Source: Candidatus Obscuribacterales bacterium | GTDB lineage: Bacteria > Cyanobacteriota > Cyanobacteriia > RECH01 | Length of the DNA stretch: 64,000 nt | Direction of reading: 5' to 3' | NCBI GenBank assembly: GCA_036703605.1 | Contig: DATNRH010001083.1 | Span: 8,001-72,000 of the forward strand | In this document: positions 49,435-59,327 of the stretch, in pieces | Layout: every line of letters starts with the position of its first letter | Position numbering within the stretch: position 1 is the stretch's first letter | The notes under the pieces: generated by a model | What the model was told of the DNA's origin: nothing | The model's input: the letters and a program-made list of their open reading frames with translations, nothing else | The model's database searches: none | Made by a program: the position numbers and the translations under genes

Positions 49435-50632
49435 CCGTAAACCCCATCTGGGCTAGCCCCTGGCGCAAACGATGGGCTTCCACCGGATTCTGAGCTTGGT
49501 GGAGGGCGATCGCCTTTTGAAATGCAGCCAATCCTTCGGGCATTTTCCCTAGCTTAAAAAGGGTTACGCCTAGGTTTTGGTACGCTTCGGCATAGTCGGG
49601 CTGGAGTTGAATCGCTTGGTCATAGTGGGCGATCGCCTCTGGAAACCGACCCATGCCCTTCAGGGTCAAACCCAAGTTGTAATGGCCGATGGCAAAGTTG
49701 GGGTCAATCTCCACCATGGCACGAAAGGCCGCCTCTGCCCCCGCCAGATCTCCCGCCGCCCGCCGCAGACTACCGAGGTTGTTGTAGGCTCCTAGCTTTA
49801 AAACCGGAAAAATAGCTTGCTGAATGGCCGCTTGATAATGCTGGGCCGCTTGATCAACATGGGTGAGCTGGCTGTAGGCAATGCCCAAGTGGTAGTGCAG
49901 CTCATAGGCCACCGATGGATCCAAGTTGCTCTCTTGCAAACCTCGCTCCAACAATTCCACCCCATCCCGCACCCGCTCCATCTGCACATAGAGCGCCCCT
50001 AATTTACTACAGGCATAGGGATCGCCGGGGTGGGTGACGAGAAATCGCTCCATGGCCAGCCGCGCCTTGTTCAGCTTATGGCGACTGGCGATCGCCTCTG
50101 CCGTATAGCCGTGGTGCAACATGGCGACGCCGGGAAGGTTGGCCACCGTCCAGTGAGCCTCTTGGCGCATCAACTCCGCCACGCTATCGTCCACCATGGC
50201 ATGGTAAGGCCGGGAAAAAGACAGCCTAGGATGGCGGCGAAAGAGGCGAGATACCAAAGAATAAGGCGATTGGGCTGCACCAATTTCCTGGCGCACTAAA
50301 TTCACCACCAAGCCATTGGGATCAGCGATCGCCTCCCGCAACCGCGCCCCCACCCCAGGAACCAGTTGTTCATCCGCATCCAGCACCAGCACCCAATCCC
50401 CCGTGGCATGAGCGAGACAGGCATTACGGGCCGCCGCAAAGTCATCACACCACAGAAAATAATGCAGCTTAGCCCCGTAGGCTTCCGCAATATCCGGCGT
50501 GTCGTCTGCCGAACCGGTGTCGAGAATCACCAGCTCATCCACCACATCCATGACGCTATCCAGACAGCGCCGCAGATTCTCTTCCTCATTTTTGACAATC
50601 ATGCACAGGCTTAGGGTGGGTGCCTCACTCAT
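49415..50632 (-). CDS. GT2 glycosyltransferase with C-terminal TPRs
   Basis: 405 aa from the ATG at 50632 (MSEAPTLSLCMIVKNEEENL). N-terminal GT2 domain (about 1-215): LSLCMIVKNEEENLRRCLDSV, VDELVILDTGSADDTP and the DxD-type VLVLDADEQLVPG. C-terminal TPRs (about 215-385, DPYACSKLGALYVQMERVRDG, AIGHYNLGLTLKGMGRFPEA and others). This architecture is common in bacteria for sugar transfer to cell-surface or protein acceptors. The donor is unknown. Confidence 0.88.
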   Translation of the reverse strand: MSEAPTLSLCMIVKNEEENLRRCLDSVMDVVDELVILDTGSADDTPDIAEAYGAKLHYFLWCDDFAAARNACLAHATGDWVLVLDADEQLVPGVGARLREAIADPNGLVVNLVRQEIGAAQSPYSLVSRLFRRHPRLSFSRPYHAMVDDSVAELMRQEAHWTVANLPGVAMLHHGYTAEAIASRHKLNKARLAMERFLVTHPGDPYACSKLGALYVQMERVRDGVELLERGLQESNLDPSVAYELHYHLGIAYSQLTHVDQAAQHYQAAIQQAIFPVLKLGAYNNLGSLRRAAGDLAGAEAAFRAMVEIDPNFAIGHYNLGLTLKGMGRFPEAIAHYDQAIQLQPDYAEAYQNLGVTLFKLGKMPEGLAAFQKAIALHQAQNPVEAHRLRQGLAQMGFTVTAPEA

Positions 50633-50800
50633 GGTGTATGCCTCAACAAACGGCTTGGATCTCCTTCCACAGGATCGATCAACTCTGGGACAGGACAGCG
50701 CACCCCCACCACAAACAATCCCAACGCTACAGCCCCATAGGAACATGACATGTAAAACCATGTCCCCATGACTCAGCTCTGGATAAGAACATCCCAGGGA

Positions 50801-50846
50801 CTACGCTGGCTGAGCGAAGCCGTTTGTCCTGAGGACAGGCTACGCC
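50801..50846. repeat. short palindromic repeat between ilvB and the glycosyltransferase gene
   Basis: CTACGCTGGC, a GGC-TGAGCGAA-GCC hairpin and a GTCCTGAGGAC palindrome ending GGCTACGCC. Looks like a dispersed cyanobacterial repeat; it lies after the ilvB stop and may terminate it. Confidence 0.5.
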
Positions 50847-50906
50847 AACGTGAAACGTCTCCCTTCGGAAGAAAGCCACAACCCAACCATCGCCCCTGCC
50901 AAACCC

Positions 50907-52796
50907 TTAAAGCTTCGTGCCACACTCCGAGCAGAAGCGATGAGTAGGCTCATTCGCATGGCCACAGCTCGAACAAACAGCCGTCGTCGGTGCCGCCTCA
51001 GATCCCGCCAGTGTCGGCAACCCCAGCATTTGATCATTGCTCTTGCCGGGAGCCACCATGGGATAGCAGTTTTCATCACGGCAAACCCGCACATCCATCA
51101 GCACCGGACCGTCATGCTCCAGCATGATAGCGATCGCCTCTGCCAGTTCTTCACGGGTATTCACGACCATACCCTTAACCCCAAAAGCCTCCGCCAGCTT
51201 CACAAAATCGGGCATACCCGGCTGCATATTCGACGACGAATAGCGCTCGCCGTAGAACGTTTGCTGCCACTGACGCACCATACCCTGCCAGCCGTTGTTA
51301 ATAATCACGGTCTTGGCGGCAATGCGATACTGCGCCAAGGTCGCTAGCTCCTGCAAATTCATCTGGAAGCTGGCATCACCGCTGATACAGATCACCTGCT
51401 CATCCGGCAGCGCCATCTTCGCGCCCATCGCTGCCGGCAGACCATAGCCCATGGTGCCTAGCCCAGCGCTGGAAATCCAACGACGCGGGCCATTTTTAAG
51501 GAACTGGGCCGACCACATCTGATGCTGTCCCACATCGGTGGTGTAGTAAGCATCGGGAGCCTGACGGCTAAGCTCCACAATCACCTCTTGGGGCGACAGT
51601 TGATCGGCATAGTAAGGCACCTGCAGCGGATAGTCATGCCGCCATTGGTTAATGCGGTCTAACCAGGCTTGGGTTTGGGCAGGCTCAGGCTGAATGTGGG
51701 AGTCGAGGTCGCGCTGTAAAAGACCACTCAACACCTGACGCACATCGCCCACAATGGGCACATCCGGAATGCGATTCTTACCCACTTCTGCCGGATCAAT
51801 ATCCACATGGATGACCTTCGCCCGAGAGGCAAACTCATCCAGCTTGCCGGTAACTCGGTCATCAAACCGGGCTCCCACCGCAATCAGCAGGTCACATTCA
51901 CTCACCGCAAAGTTGGCATAGGCGGTGCCATGCATCCCCAACATACCGACGGCAAGGGGATGGTGTTCATCAAAAGCGCCCTTGCCCATCAAGGTGGTGG
52001 TGACGGGTATACCGTAGCGCTCGGCTAAGGTACGAATTTCTCCATGGGCCGAGGCAGCGATCGCCCCTCCCCCCACATACAGCAAAGGCTTCTTAGCTTG
52101 GCGGATCAGGCTGAGCGCTTGGTTAAACTGACGCGGATTGCCCTTCACCGTTGGCCGATAGCCCGGCAGGTTTACATGCCCCGGCTCCACCGGCACATAG
52201 TCAAATTCCTCCAGCCCCACATCCTTGGGCACATCAATCAACACCGGCCCCGGCCGCCCCGTCGCGGCAATGTAAAAGGCTTCCGCCACAATCCGGCCCA
52301 TGTCTGCCGGATTGCGCACTACGTAGGAATGTTTCACGATTGGCAGGGTAATGCCAAAAATATCGGTTTCCTGAAACGCATCGGTGCCGATCGCAGCCCG
52401 AGACACCTGCCCGGTGACCACCACCATGGGAATCGAGTCCATCTGGGCTGTAGCAATACCGGTAACGAGGTTCGTTGCGCCGGGGCCAGAGGTACCGAAG
52501 CAAACGCCTACCTGCCCGGTCGCCCGAGCATAGCCATCGGCCGCGTGGGAGGCACCTTGCTCATGGCGCACCAAAATATGCTGGATACCGCCGGCCTCCT
52601 CAGCCCGATAGAGTTCATCGTAAATAGGCAGAATGGCCCCGCCGGGATAGCCAAAAATATGCTTGACCCCATGACGGCGTAGGCTATCGATGAGAGCAAA
52701 GGCTCCGGTGACCCGTACCGACGACGAAGAAGTGGACGTCGGGCTCGATACGGTGGATGAAAGGGCGCTTTTGGTTGCAGTGCTGTTGGAATGCAT
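50907..52796 (-). CDS. ilvB: acetolactate synthase large subunit with C-terminal zinc ribbon
   Basis: 629 aa from the ATG at 52796, preferred over 52814 because GAGG sits 8 bases upstream. It condenses two pyruvates, or pyruvate and 2-oxobutyrate, in valine, leucine and isoleucine synthesis, using TPP, FAD and Mg2+. Visible: [21 protein letters not shown], the activating Glu in [75 protein letters not shown] and [12 protein letters not shown]. After the catalytic body comes an unusual C-terminal ribbon, [20 protein letters not shown], with four cysteines, absent from ordinary IlvB/IlvI. The small subunit (ilvH/N) is elsewhere. Confidence 0.95.
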   Translation of the reverse strand: MHSNSTATKSALSSTVSSPTSTSSSSVRVTGAFALIDSLRRHGVKHIFGYPGGAILPIYDELYRAEEAGGIQHILVRHEQGASHAADGYARATGQVGVCFGTSGPGATNLVTGIATAQMDSIPMVVVTGQVSRAAIGTDAFQETDIFGITLPIVKHSYVVRNPADMGRIVAEAFYIAATGRPGPVLIDVPKDVGLEEFDYVPVEPGHVNLPGYRPTVKGNPRQFNQALSLIRQAKKPLLYVGGGAIAASAHGEIRTLAERYGIPVTTTLMGKGAFDEHHPLAVGMLGMHGTAYANFAVSECDLLIAVGARFDDRVTGKLDEFASRAKVIHVDIDPAEVGKNRIPDVPIVGDVRQVLSGLLQRDLDSHIQPEPAQTQAWLDRINQWRHDYPLQVPYYADQLSPQEVIVELSRQAPDAYYTTDVGQHQMWSAQFLKNGPRRWISSAGLGTMGYGLPAAMGAKMALPDEQVICISGDASFQMNLQELATLAQYRIAAKTVIINNGWQGMVRQWQQTFYGERYSSSNMQPGMPDFVKLAEAFGVKGMVVNTREELAEAIAIMLEHDGPVLMDVRVCRDENCYPMVAPGKSNDQMLGLPTLAGSEAAPTTAVCSSCGHANEPTHRFCSECGTKL

Positions 52797-53077
52797 GGAG
52801 AAAGCCTCAGCCATAGCCAGTGTGGACGGATGAAAGGACAGACCTGGATTTTCAGAGAATTGTTAATATTTCAGTCTAATGCCGATGCTTTGATGCTGTC
52901 GAGGGTCAGAGGGATGAAGTTTAGTATTCTCAACAACAGTTTTTTGTCCATCGGCTTGCCATACTCCCTTAATTTGCATCTTACCCTCGAACACCTTTTT
53001 CCTTACAGAGACTGTTACGCAGGTGGTTAGCAACTGCTGACATGGTTCCGCCCAAGATCGCGTCCCAATCCTAAAGG

Positions 53078-53638
53078 TCAGACAGGAGGTGCAAGATGCG
53101 AAGCCAGGGACTGCCGCAGCCAAGCCGCAGCCGTGGTGCGTTCAGCAGGCAGGCCGATCGGGCAAGACGGCTGACCCAGTGCCGGACGGACGGCCCAGCC
53201 CGTTGCCGTATGGGGCGATCGCCATAGATTTAAATGAGCCACCGGTGGATCGGCATAGAAGCCATGGGTCGTGCCCCCAAAGGGACAAGAACTCCAGTGG
53301 GTGAAGGCATCATGGCTGACACGATAGACCGGGAAAGGCGCATAGAGCGGTACCCCCCAACCATCCACAGCAATCAACTGCTGCAGAGGATAGCCCCGAG
53401 CATACCAAGCCCAAGCGACACCGATCGCCCCCACCACCCCCGCGCTAAACGCCAACACCGTCAGTGGGGAGGATAGATCGGGCTGCGATCGCATCAAAAC
53501 ATCCCACCCATGCGCAGCAGAATAGGGAGGCTGATCCGCCGGAACAATTAGCGGTTCGGGGAGCGATCGCCCCAAGTCGTCGAGCAACCCTTGGGTGAGA
53601 TGGGGGTCATGGATGCCAGGACAAATCAAGAGAGTCAC
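53078..53638 (-). CDS. alpha/beta-hydrolase-like protein, unknown substrate
   Basis: 186 aa from the GTG at 53638, chosen because GGAGGT (complement of 53648-53653) lies 9 bases upstream. MTLLICPGIHDPHLTQGLL and a nucleophile-elbow-like VLAFSAGVVGAIGVAWAW with Ser fit an alpha/beta-hydrolase fold, though the elbow is unusual. A late His in THGFYADPPVAHLN could complete a triad. Similar proteins are annotated as hypothetical in cyanobacteria, as far as I recall. A MITE-like element sits 26 bases upstream, between the gene and whatever promoter it had. Confidence 0.65.
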   Translation of the reverse strand: MTLLICPGIHDPHLTQGLLDDLGRSLPEPLIVPADQPPYSAAHGWDVLMRSQPDLSSPLTVLAFSAGVVGAIGVAWAWYARGYPLQQLIAVDGWGVPLYAPFPVYRVSHDAFTHWSSCPFGGTTHGFYADPPVAHLNLWRSPHTATGWAVRPALGQPSCPIGLPAERTTAAAWLRQSLASHLAPPV

Positions 53639-53652
53639 CTGGACTGCACCTC

Positions 53653-53813
53653 CCACAGCCTCAGGTGTATCCCACGTTGGCACATCTGTCCCTCATCCCC
53701 CAGCCCCTTCTCCCAAAAACGGAGAAGGGGAGCCGGATTCAAAGTCCCTCGCCCTTCCTGGGAGAGGGATTTAGGGTGAGGGCTGCAAAACTGGGACACC
53801 CCCCACAGACGCT
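53653..53813. repeat. MITE-like element D upstream of the hydrolase gene
   Basis: 139 bases (53664-53802) with ends GGTGTATCCCACGTTGGCA and the complement of GGGGTGTCCCAGTTTTGCA, and the two-hairpin core. An imperfect 11-bp direct repeat, CCACAGCCTCA (53653-53663) and CCACAGACGCT (53803-53813), 8 of 11 identical, suggests a decayed target duplication. Confidence 0.7.
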
Positions 53814-53860
53814 CTCTCAGATCAAGGCACTGCTGGTGAGAGCGATCGCCTAGATGAAGA

Positions 53861-54259
53861 CTATGCTTCATCCTCCTCCATCCCTTGACCATTCACTTGT
53901 TTAAGACGAATGTGCTTACGTCCTAAAGAAATTTCAAACTCATCCCCAGGCTTGAGATCCATTTGCTTGGTATAAGCCGAACCAATGAGGAGGTTACCGT
54001 TAGCCTGTACTGTAATTCGATAGCTGGCGCTGCGCCCACCGCGGCCATTCTGACCTTGTTTTCCATCTAGTTCAATGCCCTCTGCTTCGATCAGAGCATT
54101 GAGAAACTTCATCATATTAACCCGCTCTACTCCACCCTTCGTAACGGTGTAGTAACCACACTCTTTTGCAGTTTGGTCTTTAGGCAAATGCTCTAATTCC
54201 TTGACCTTGGCTAAGAGTGCTTCGCCCGTTAGCAGCTCGATCTTCTTCTTTTTACTCAT
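53861..54259 (-). CDS. cyAbrB-type transcriptional regulator
   Basis: 132 aa. Conserved cyanobacterial AbrB layout: basic start MSKKKKIELLTGEALLAKV, CGYYTVTKGGVERVNMMKFLNALIEAEGIELDG, a Gly/Arg-rich hinge GRGGRSASYRITVQANGNLL and a C-terminal AbrB-like swapped-hairpin domain (LKPGDEFEISLGRKHIRLKQ). These small DNA-binding proteins control nitrogen and carbon-balance genes, among others, and are found almost only in cyanobacteria. Target sites are not evident. Confidence 0.93.
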   Translation of the reverse strand: MSKKKKIELLTGEALLAKVKELEHLPKDQTAKECGYYTVTKGGVERVNMMKFLNALIEAEGIELDGKQGQNGRGGRSASYRITVQANGNLLIGSAYTKQMDLKPGDEFEISLGRKHIRLKQVNGQGMEEDEA

Positions 54260-54895
54260 TCACTTACTATCGCGATCGTCAATCAACAAAAAGTAGAAAC
54301 GGCACGACACCATCGGAAGCAGAAGGAATCCTTCTAACCCTGCACCCAACTGGAGACTGGCTCTCCCTCTTTTGACATCCATCAGACAAAAGAGCCAATC
54401 CCGTTTACCACCCATGTCAAACAAGGATCAGAATTTAGAGGAAGACGATAAAGAAGCCTATTGCCAAGATGAAATGCTTCTCATCTAAAGGTCTTCAGAC
54501 GGTATTCAATTGATGGTACTAAGAGAACTTTCTAAGGCGATCTTCGTCTACGAACCTACTGCGCTCTTGCTACCGTTCCTTCGATCTATATTACACCTAT
54601 AAACTTACCGTCTCATGCTAATTTCTATTAGTTTTGCTTAAAAAGAAGCTTGGTCTTGTAAGTTTACAAGCTTGGAGAAATGCAGAACTTACCATTGGCT
54701 TTGATAGGATTGGTCGTGCAATGCAGAGACGCGATCGCTCCCTGATTTATCATTCCCTGTCTGCCAAAAACAATCTGTTCATCGGCTTAGCCTAGGTTGT
54801 CGAAACAGGGGATGAGAAGGATGACCTAGTCATCGGTGAGTAACGGCGGGCAACAGCTAGCGCGTATGATCAAGATCGTTGACTGCGGTGCCCCT
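54260..54895. other. divergent region with two palindromes
   Basis: About 640 bases between cyAbrB and the Rrf2 gene. CTCTTTTG (54367-54374) / CAAAAGAG (54387-54394) and CTTGTAA (54655-54661) / TTACAAG (54664-54670) are inverted repeats. The second, with a 2-base spacer, looks like a regulator-binding site. A 21-codon frame from ATG at 54679 follows it, preceded by TGGAGAA, but is too short to assert. Confidence 0.45.
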
Positions 54896-55339
54896 ATGAA
54901 GCTCACCACCCGCGGGCACTATAGTGTGAAAGCCCTCCTAGATTTAACCTTTCAGCCCAACTACGGCCCTGCATCCGTTCGGGCGATCGCCCAACGGCAA
55001 GATCTACCGCCCCCCTACCTCGAAAAGCTGCTGATTCAGCTACGGCGGGCGGGACTCGTGGAATCAGTGCGCGGAGCCCATGGTGGCTATCGTCTAGCGC
55101 GATCGCCCGCCAGCATTTCCCTCGGGCAGATTCTAGATGCCGTAGGCGAAACCGTAGAGCCCTTGCCGCGTCATCTTCCCAGCGCCGATCATGCCCAAGA
55201 CTGGGTCACCCATACCATTTGGCACCGGCTCCACGAAACCATGAAGCAGGCGCTCTACACTGTATCGCTCGAAGATCTGTACTACGACGCCCGCAGTTGG
55301 CAAGCTGCCCAGGGAGAGGCGATCAGCTTTGTGGTGTAG
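54896..55339 (+). CDS. Rrf2 family transcriptional regulator lacking cysteines
   Basis: 147 aa from the ATG at 54896 (MKLTTRGHYSVKALLDLTF). The winged-helix shape of the Rrf2/IscR/NsrR family is clear: VRAIAQRQDLPPPYLEKLLIQLRRAGLVESVRGAHGGYRLAR and ISLGQILDAV. IscR and NsrR ligate an Fe-S cluster with three cysteines in the region after this; here the whole protein has none. It therefore cannot bind a cluster in the usual way, so its signal is unknown. It lies 209 bases upstream of chlD in the same direction. Confidence 0.85.
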   Translation: MKLTTRGHYSVKALLDLTFQPNYGPASVRAIAQRQDLPPPYLEKLLIQLRRAGLVESVRGAHGGYRLARSPASISLGQILDAVGETVEPLPRHLPSADHAQDWVTHTIWHRLHETMKQALYTVSLEDLYYDARSWQAAQGEAISFVV

Positions 55340-55548
55340 CATCGCTTCGCTGAGTCTGGTTGCTGATCGGCAGTTTGTCATGTTTCATCCGGCTCTGAAC
55401 CTCACGCTACCGATACCTAACCGAATACCTAGATAAGGACTGCGCTAGATCATCTCAACGAGGTTGGTGGGGCAGACAGCGATCGCCCTCCCCTAGGGTT
55501 TTCCTGTATGCTAGTTAACTGCACCCATTGTGATGACTGAATTTGACC

Positions 55549-57618
55549 ATGGTCGCCCTTACTCGCTCGTCCACTGCATTTCCTTTATCAGCCGTTGTTG
55601 GTCAAGAGGCCATTAAGCTAGCGCTGCTGCTGGCGGCAGTTGATCCAGGGTTGGGCGGTGTGGTAATTGCCGGGCGGCGAGGCACAGCAAAATCAGTGAT
55701 GTCCCGCGCTATCCATGCTCTCTTGCCGCCCATTGAGGTGGTTCAAGGCTCCTGCTGCAACTGCGACCCCCTCCACCCCGATCAGTGGGATGACGACACC
55801 CTACAGCGGTTGGCCGACCTGCCCCCCGTAGAGTCAACAGATGGTCTTGCACCTCCCTGTCCCCTACCCACCGAGATTGTACCGGCACCCTTCATCCAGA
55901 TTCCCCTCGGCGTCACGGAGGATCGCTTGATTGGGTCTGTAGATGTGGCCCAGTCCATTCAGCGGGGAGAGACGGTGTTCCAGCCGGGGCTGTTGGCGGA
56001 GGCAAATCGTGGCGTTCTGTATGTCGATGAAATTAATTTGCTGGATGATCAAATTGCTAACCTGCTGCTGTCGGCCTTAACCGACGGGCGCAATTTGATT
56101 GAACGGGAAGGCATCAGTTTTCAGCATCCCTGCCGACCTCTGCTGATCGCCACCTACAACCCCGAGGAGGGAGAGTTGCGATCGCATCTTTTAGATCGCA
56201 TTGCCATTGCCCTATCCGCCGATGCGGTGCTGGGGTTGGATGAACGGGTGATGGCGGTGGAGCAGGCCACGAGCTATGCCGAAACGCCCCAGGCCTTTCT
56301 GGCCCAGTATGACGAAGAGCTAGATGGTCTCAAAACCCAAATCTTGCTGGCGCGGGAATGGTTGAAAGACGTTCGGATTAAGCCAGACCAAATTGCCTAC
56401 TTGGTGAACGAAGCCATGCGGGCAGGGGTGCAGGGGCACCGAGCCGAACTGTTTGCCGTGCGGGTGGCCAAGGCCCATGCAGCTTTTGATGGCCGGGTGG
56501 ATGTCACCGCCGACGATCTGCGCCGAGCCGTGGAGTTGGTGATTGTGCCCCGAGCTACGGTGGTACAAACGCCGCCGGAGGAAGAACAGCCCCCGCCCCC
56601 ACCGCCACCGCCCAACCAGCCCGATGCCTCGGATCAAGATCAGGACGAGCCCGAAGATCAAGAGGAGCAGGAGGAAGAGCAGGACGAACCGGAGGATCAG
56701 CAAGAAGAGGAACCGCCGGGCGTGCCGGAAGAGTTTGTCTTCGATCCAGAAGGGGTGATTCTCGACCCTAACGTGCTGTACTTTGCCCAGATGGCCAACC
56801 GTCAGGGTAAGTCGGGTTCCCGAGGCATGATTTTCTCCGAAGATCGGGGGCGCTATATCAAGCCCATGCTGCCCCGCGGTCAGGTGCGCCGCATTGCCGT
56901 GGATGCTACCCTGCGATCGGCCGCGCCCTACCAAAAGGCCCGCCGGGAACGCCAGCCCAACCGCCGGGTGATTGTGGAACAGTCGGATATTCGCGCCAAG
57001 CGCCTGGCCCGCAAGGCCGGATCCCTGGTGATTTTTGTGGTGGATGCGTCGGGTTCTATGGCGCTGAACCGGATGCAGTCGGCTAAGGGGGCGGTGCTGC
57101 GGCTGTTGACCGAGGCCTACCAAAACCGCGATCAGGTGGCGCTGATTCCCTTCCGGGGTGAACAGGCCGAGGTGTTGCTGCCCCCAACCCGATCGATCGC
57201 AGCAGCCAGTCGACGGCTGGAGCGAATGCCCTGCGGCGGTGGATCGCCCCTGGCCCACGGTCTCACCCAGGCGGTACGGGTGGGCACCAATTCCCAAAAG
57301 TCTGGCGATGTGGGACAGGTGGTAATCGTGGCGATTACTGACGGCCGAGGCAATATTCCCCTAGCGCGATCGCTGGGTGAAACCATTCCTGAGGGCGAAA
57401 AGCCCAATATTAAGGAAGAGTTGCTGGATATTGCCGGGAAGGTGCGCGCCACAGGCATGCAGCTTTTGGTGATTGACACCGAGAATAAATTTGTCTCCAC
57501 CGGCTTTGCCAAGGAGTTGGCGAAACAGGCCGGCGGCAAGTACTACCATCTGCCCAAGGCCAACGATCAGGCGATCGCTGCCATGGCCATGGGGGCGCTG
57601 TCAGATCTGCGATCGTGA
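55549..57618 (+). CDS. chlD: magnesium chelatase subunit D
   Basis: 689 aa from the ATG at 55549 ([20 protein letters not shown]). AAA+ domain with P-loop [22 protein letters not shown] and [22 protein letters not shown]; a proline-rich and acidic linker (about 345-395); and a C-terminal integrin-I domain with the MIDAS motif [14 protein letters not shown]. ChlD forms the ATPase platform with ChlI that drives Mg2+ insertion into protoporphyrin IX by ChlH, the first committed step to chlorophyll. chlI and chlH are not in the window. hemL, which supplies ALA upstream, is only 2 kb downstream. Confidence 0.97.
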   Translation: MVALTRSSTAFPLSAVVGQEAIKLALLLAAVDPGLGGVVIAGRRGTAKSVMSRAIHALLPPIEVVQGSCCNCDPLHPDQWDDDTLQRLADLPPVESTDGLAPPCPLPTEIVPAPFIQIPLGVTEDRLIGSVDVAQSIQRGETVFQPGLLAEANRGVLYVDEINLLDDQIANLLLSALTDGRNLIEREGISFQHPCRPLLIATYNPEEGELRSHLLDRIAIALSADAVLGLDERVMAVEQATSYAETPQAFLAQYDEELDGLKTQILLAREWLKDVRIKPDQIAYLVNEAMRAGVQGHRAELFAVRVAKAHAAFDGRVDVTADDLRRAVELVIVPRATVVQTPPEEEQPPPPPPPPNQPDASDQDQDEPEDQEEQEEEQDEPEDQQEEEPPGVPEEFVFDPEGVILDPNVLYFAQMANRQGKSGSRGMIFSEDRGRYIKPMLPRGQVRRIAVDATLRSAAPYQKARRERQPNRRVIVEQSDIRAKRLARKAGSLVIFVVDASGSMALNRMQSAKGAVLRLLTEAYQNRDQVALIPFRGEQAEVLLPPTRSIAAASRRLERMPCGGGSPLAHGLTQAVRVGTNSQKSGDVGQVVIVAITDGRGNIPLARSLGETIPEGEKPNIKEELLDIAGKVRATGMQLLVIDTENKFVSTGFAKELAKQAGGKYYHLPKANDQAIAAMAMGALSDLRS

Positions 57619-57820
57619 TGGTGGTCTAATCAATCGGTTCAGGCATCCTAATGGGATGACCCGTGAGTCGATGTGTTGCGATCGCCAAAGTGCAGGACAA
57701 TAGTAGGCATAGATCAAACACGGGGGAGCGATCGCCCGGTTTTGGGCAAAGACGATCTGGCGGTGAGCAAGGGTTGCTGGATCCGTTGCCCGCAATCATT
57801 ATGGAAGGACACCGGTTGCT

Positions 57821-58612
57821 ATGGATAAGCTAATTCGAGGGCTGCGCAACTTTCAAACCCAGTATTTCTGTCAGCATCGGGAGCTGTTTGAGCAACTGGC
57901 CCACGGGCAAAAACCTCGGGTGCTGTTCATCGCCTGTTCCGATTCTCGGGTGGAACCCAACATCATCACCCAGACGGACATCGGGGATTTGTTTGTCATC
58001 CGCAATGCGGGCAATATTGTGCCCCCCTACGGCTCCACCAACGGCGGTGAAGGAGCATCCATTGAATATGCCATTCACGCGCTGAATATCGAGCAGGTGG
58101 TGATCTGCGGTCATACCCACTGCGGAGCCATGAAAGGTCTACTCAAGCTCGACAGCATTCGAGATACCATGCCCCTCGTGTGCGACTGGCTGAAACATGC
58201 CGAAGCTACCCGTCGCCTGATCCGCGAGAACTATTCCAACCTAGAAGGCGAGGAGCTGGAAGACCTCACCGTGGCGGAGAACGTGCTCACCCAAATTGAA
58301 AACCTGAAAACCTACCCGGTGATCCATTCTCGACTGTCTCAGAAGAAGATTAAGCTTCATGCCTGGGTCTACAACATTGAAACCGGCACCGTCATGACCT
58401 ACGACCCCGAGTCCCACGGCTTTACACCGGTCAACGATGAACATCCCATTTGTTCTATCGAATTTTCTCCCACGGAGTCGCCCTCGGTGCGTAGAGACAG
58501 TGGGGTTCCTGCCGCTGCTGCCAGCCGGGATCCCAAGCCGGTGTACGAATCATCCTGGCTGCCTCCCGAGCAACTAGAGCGCATCTATCGCGGGTCTACC
58601 TCTCGGCATTAA
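57821..58612 (+). CDS. ccaA: beta-class carbonic anhydrase
   Basis: 263 aa. Zinc and catalytic residues are all present: Cys39, Asp41 and Arg43 (FIACSDSRV), His98 and Cys101 (CGHTHCGAMKG). The length and the C-terminal extension past the catalytic core match cyanobacterial CcaA (IcfA), a carboxysomal enzyme that converts bicarbonate to CO2 for Rubisco. The last about 40 residues, with VYESSWLPPEQLERIY, resemble tails proposed to contact CcmM. No ccm genes are adjacent. Confidence 0.93.
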   Translation: MDKLIRGLRNFQTQYFCQHRELFEQLAHGQKPRVLFIACSDSRVEPNIITQTDIGDLFVIRNAGNIVPPYGSTNGGEGASIEYAIHALNIEQVVICGHTHCGAMKGLLKLDSIRDTMPLVCDWLKHAEATRRLIRENYSNLEGEELEDLTVAENVLTQIENLKTYPVIHSRLSQKKIKLHAWVYNIETGTVMTYDPESHGFTPVNDEHPICSIEFSPTESPSVRRDSGVPAAAASRDPKPVYESSWLPPEQLERIYRGSTSRH

Positions 58613-58682
58613 TCTAGCGATTAGCGATCGCTGTCCTAGATTCACCGCCAGAGGTCGATCGTCACCCTTCATCGTTGAACCT

Positions 58683-59327
58683 ATGGTTACCAACCGCTGG
58701 ACATCTGCTGACCATGCGCTGCAATATCTGCGCCGGGCCGATTCCCTTCCCCATCGCACCGAAGGGGAAGGAGTGCTTTTAGATCACGTCCCCCAGGATG
58801 TTCGGCGCATTCTGGATATTGGTACCGGCGATGGGCGACTGTTGGCGCTGCTGAAATGCGATCGCCCCCAGACCCAAGGCGTGGCCCTGGATTTTTCCCC
58901 AACCATGCTAGAGGCGGTGCGATCGCGCTTTGCCGACGACGCCACGGTGGAGATTGTGGCCCATAACCTAGAGGAACCGCTGCCGGAACTGGGCACCTTT
59001 GACGCCATTGTCTCTAGCTTTGCCATTCATCACCTCGGGGACGCCCGCAAGCGATCGCTCTACGGTGAAATTTTTGATCGCCTAGAGCCGGGGGGCATCT
59101 TCTGCAACCTAGAGCATGTCTCGTCTCCCACGCCCCGATTGCATGAGCAATTTCTGCGATCGCTGAGCATCGATCCCAAAGACGACGATCCGTCTAATCA
59201 GCTTTTGGACGTTGAAACCCAGCTCACTTGGTTACGGGAGATTGGCTTTGATGACGTAGACTGCTATTGGAAATGGCTAGAAATGGCGCTGTTGATGGGC
59301 GTCAGGCCCGCCCTGTCGGCATCCTGA
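58683..59327 (+). CDS. class I SAM-dependent methyltransferase
   Basis: 214 aa. SAM motif I ILDIGTGDGRLLALL, VALDFSPTMLEAVRSRF (acidic loop), the post-motif FDAIVSSFAIHHLGDARKRSLYGEIFDRLEPGGIFCNLEHV. A small-molecule methyltransferase fold; substrate unknown. It lies 70 bases after the carbonic anhydrase gene on the same strand. Confidence 0.87.
   Translation: MVTNRWTSADHALQYLRRADSLPHRTEGEGVLLDHVPQDVRRILDIGTGDGRLLALLKCDRPQTQGVALDFSPTMLEAVRSRFADDATVEIVAHNLEEPLPELGTFDAIVSSFAIHHLGDARKRSLYGEIFDRLEPGGIFCNLEHVSSPTPRLHEQFLRSLSIDPKDDDPSNQLLDVETQLTWLREIGFDDVDCYWKWLEMALLMGVRPALSAS

Noticed and set aside
54679-54744. 21-codon frame after the CTTGTAA palindrome
   Set aside because: Too short to separate from chance, although TGGAGAA precedes the ATG.
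56320-57297. 325-aa minus-strand frame inside chlD
   Set aside because: Antisense shadow of a gene with strong family motifs; its translation has no recognisable domain.
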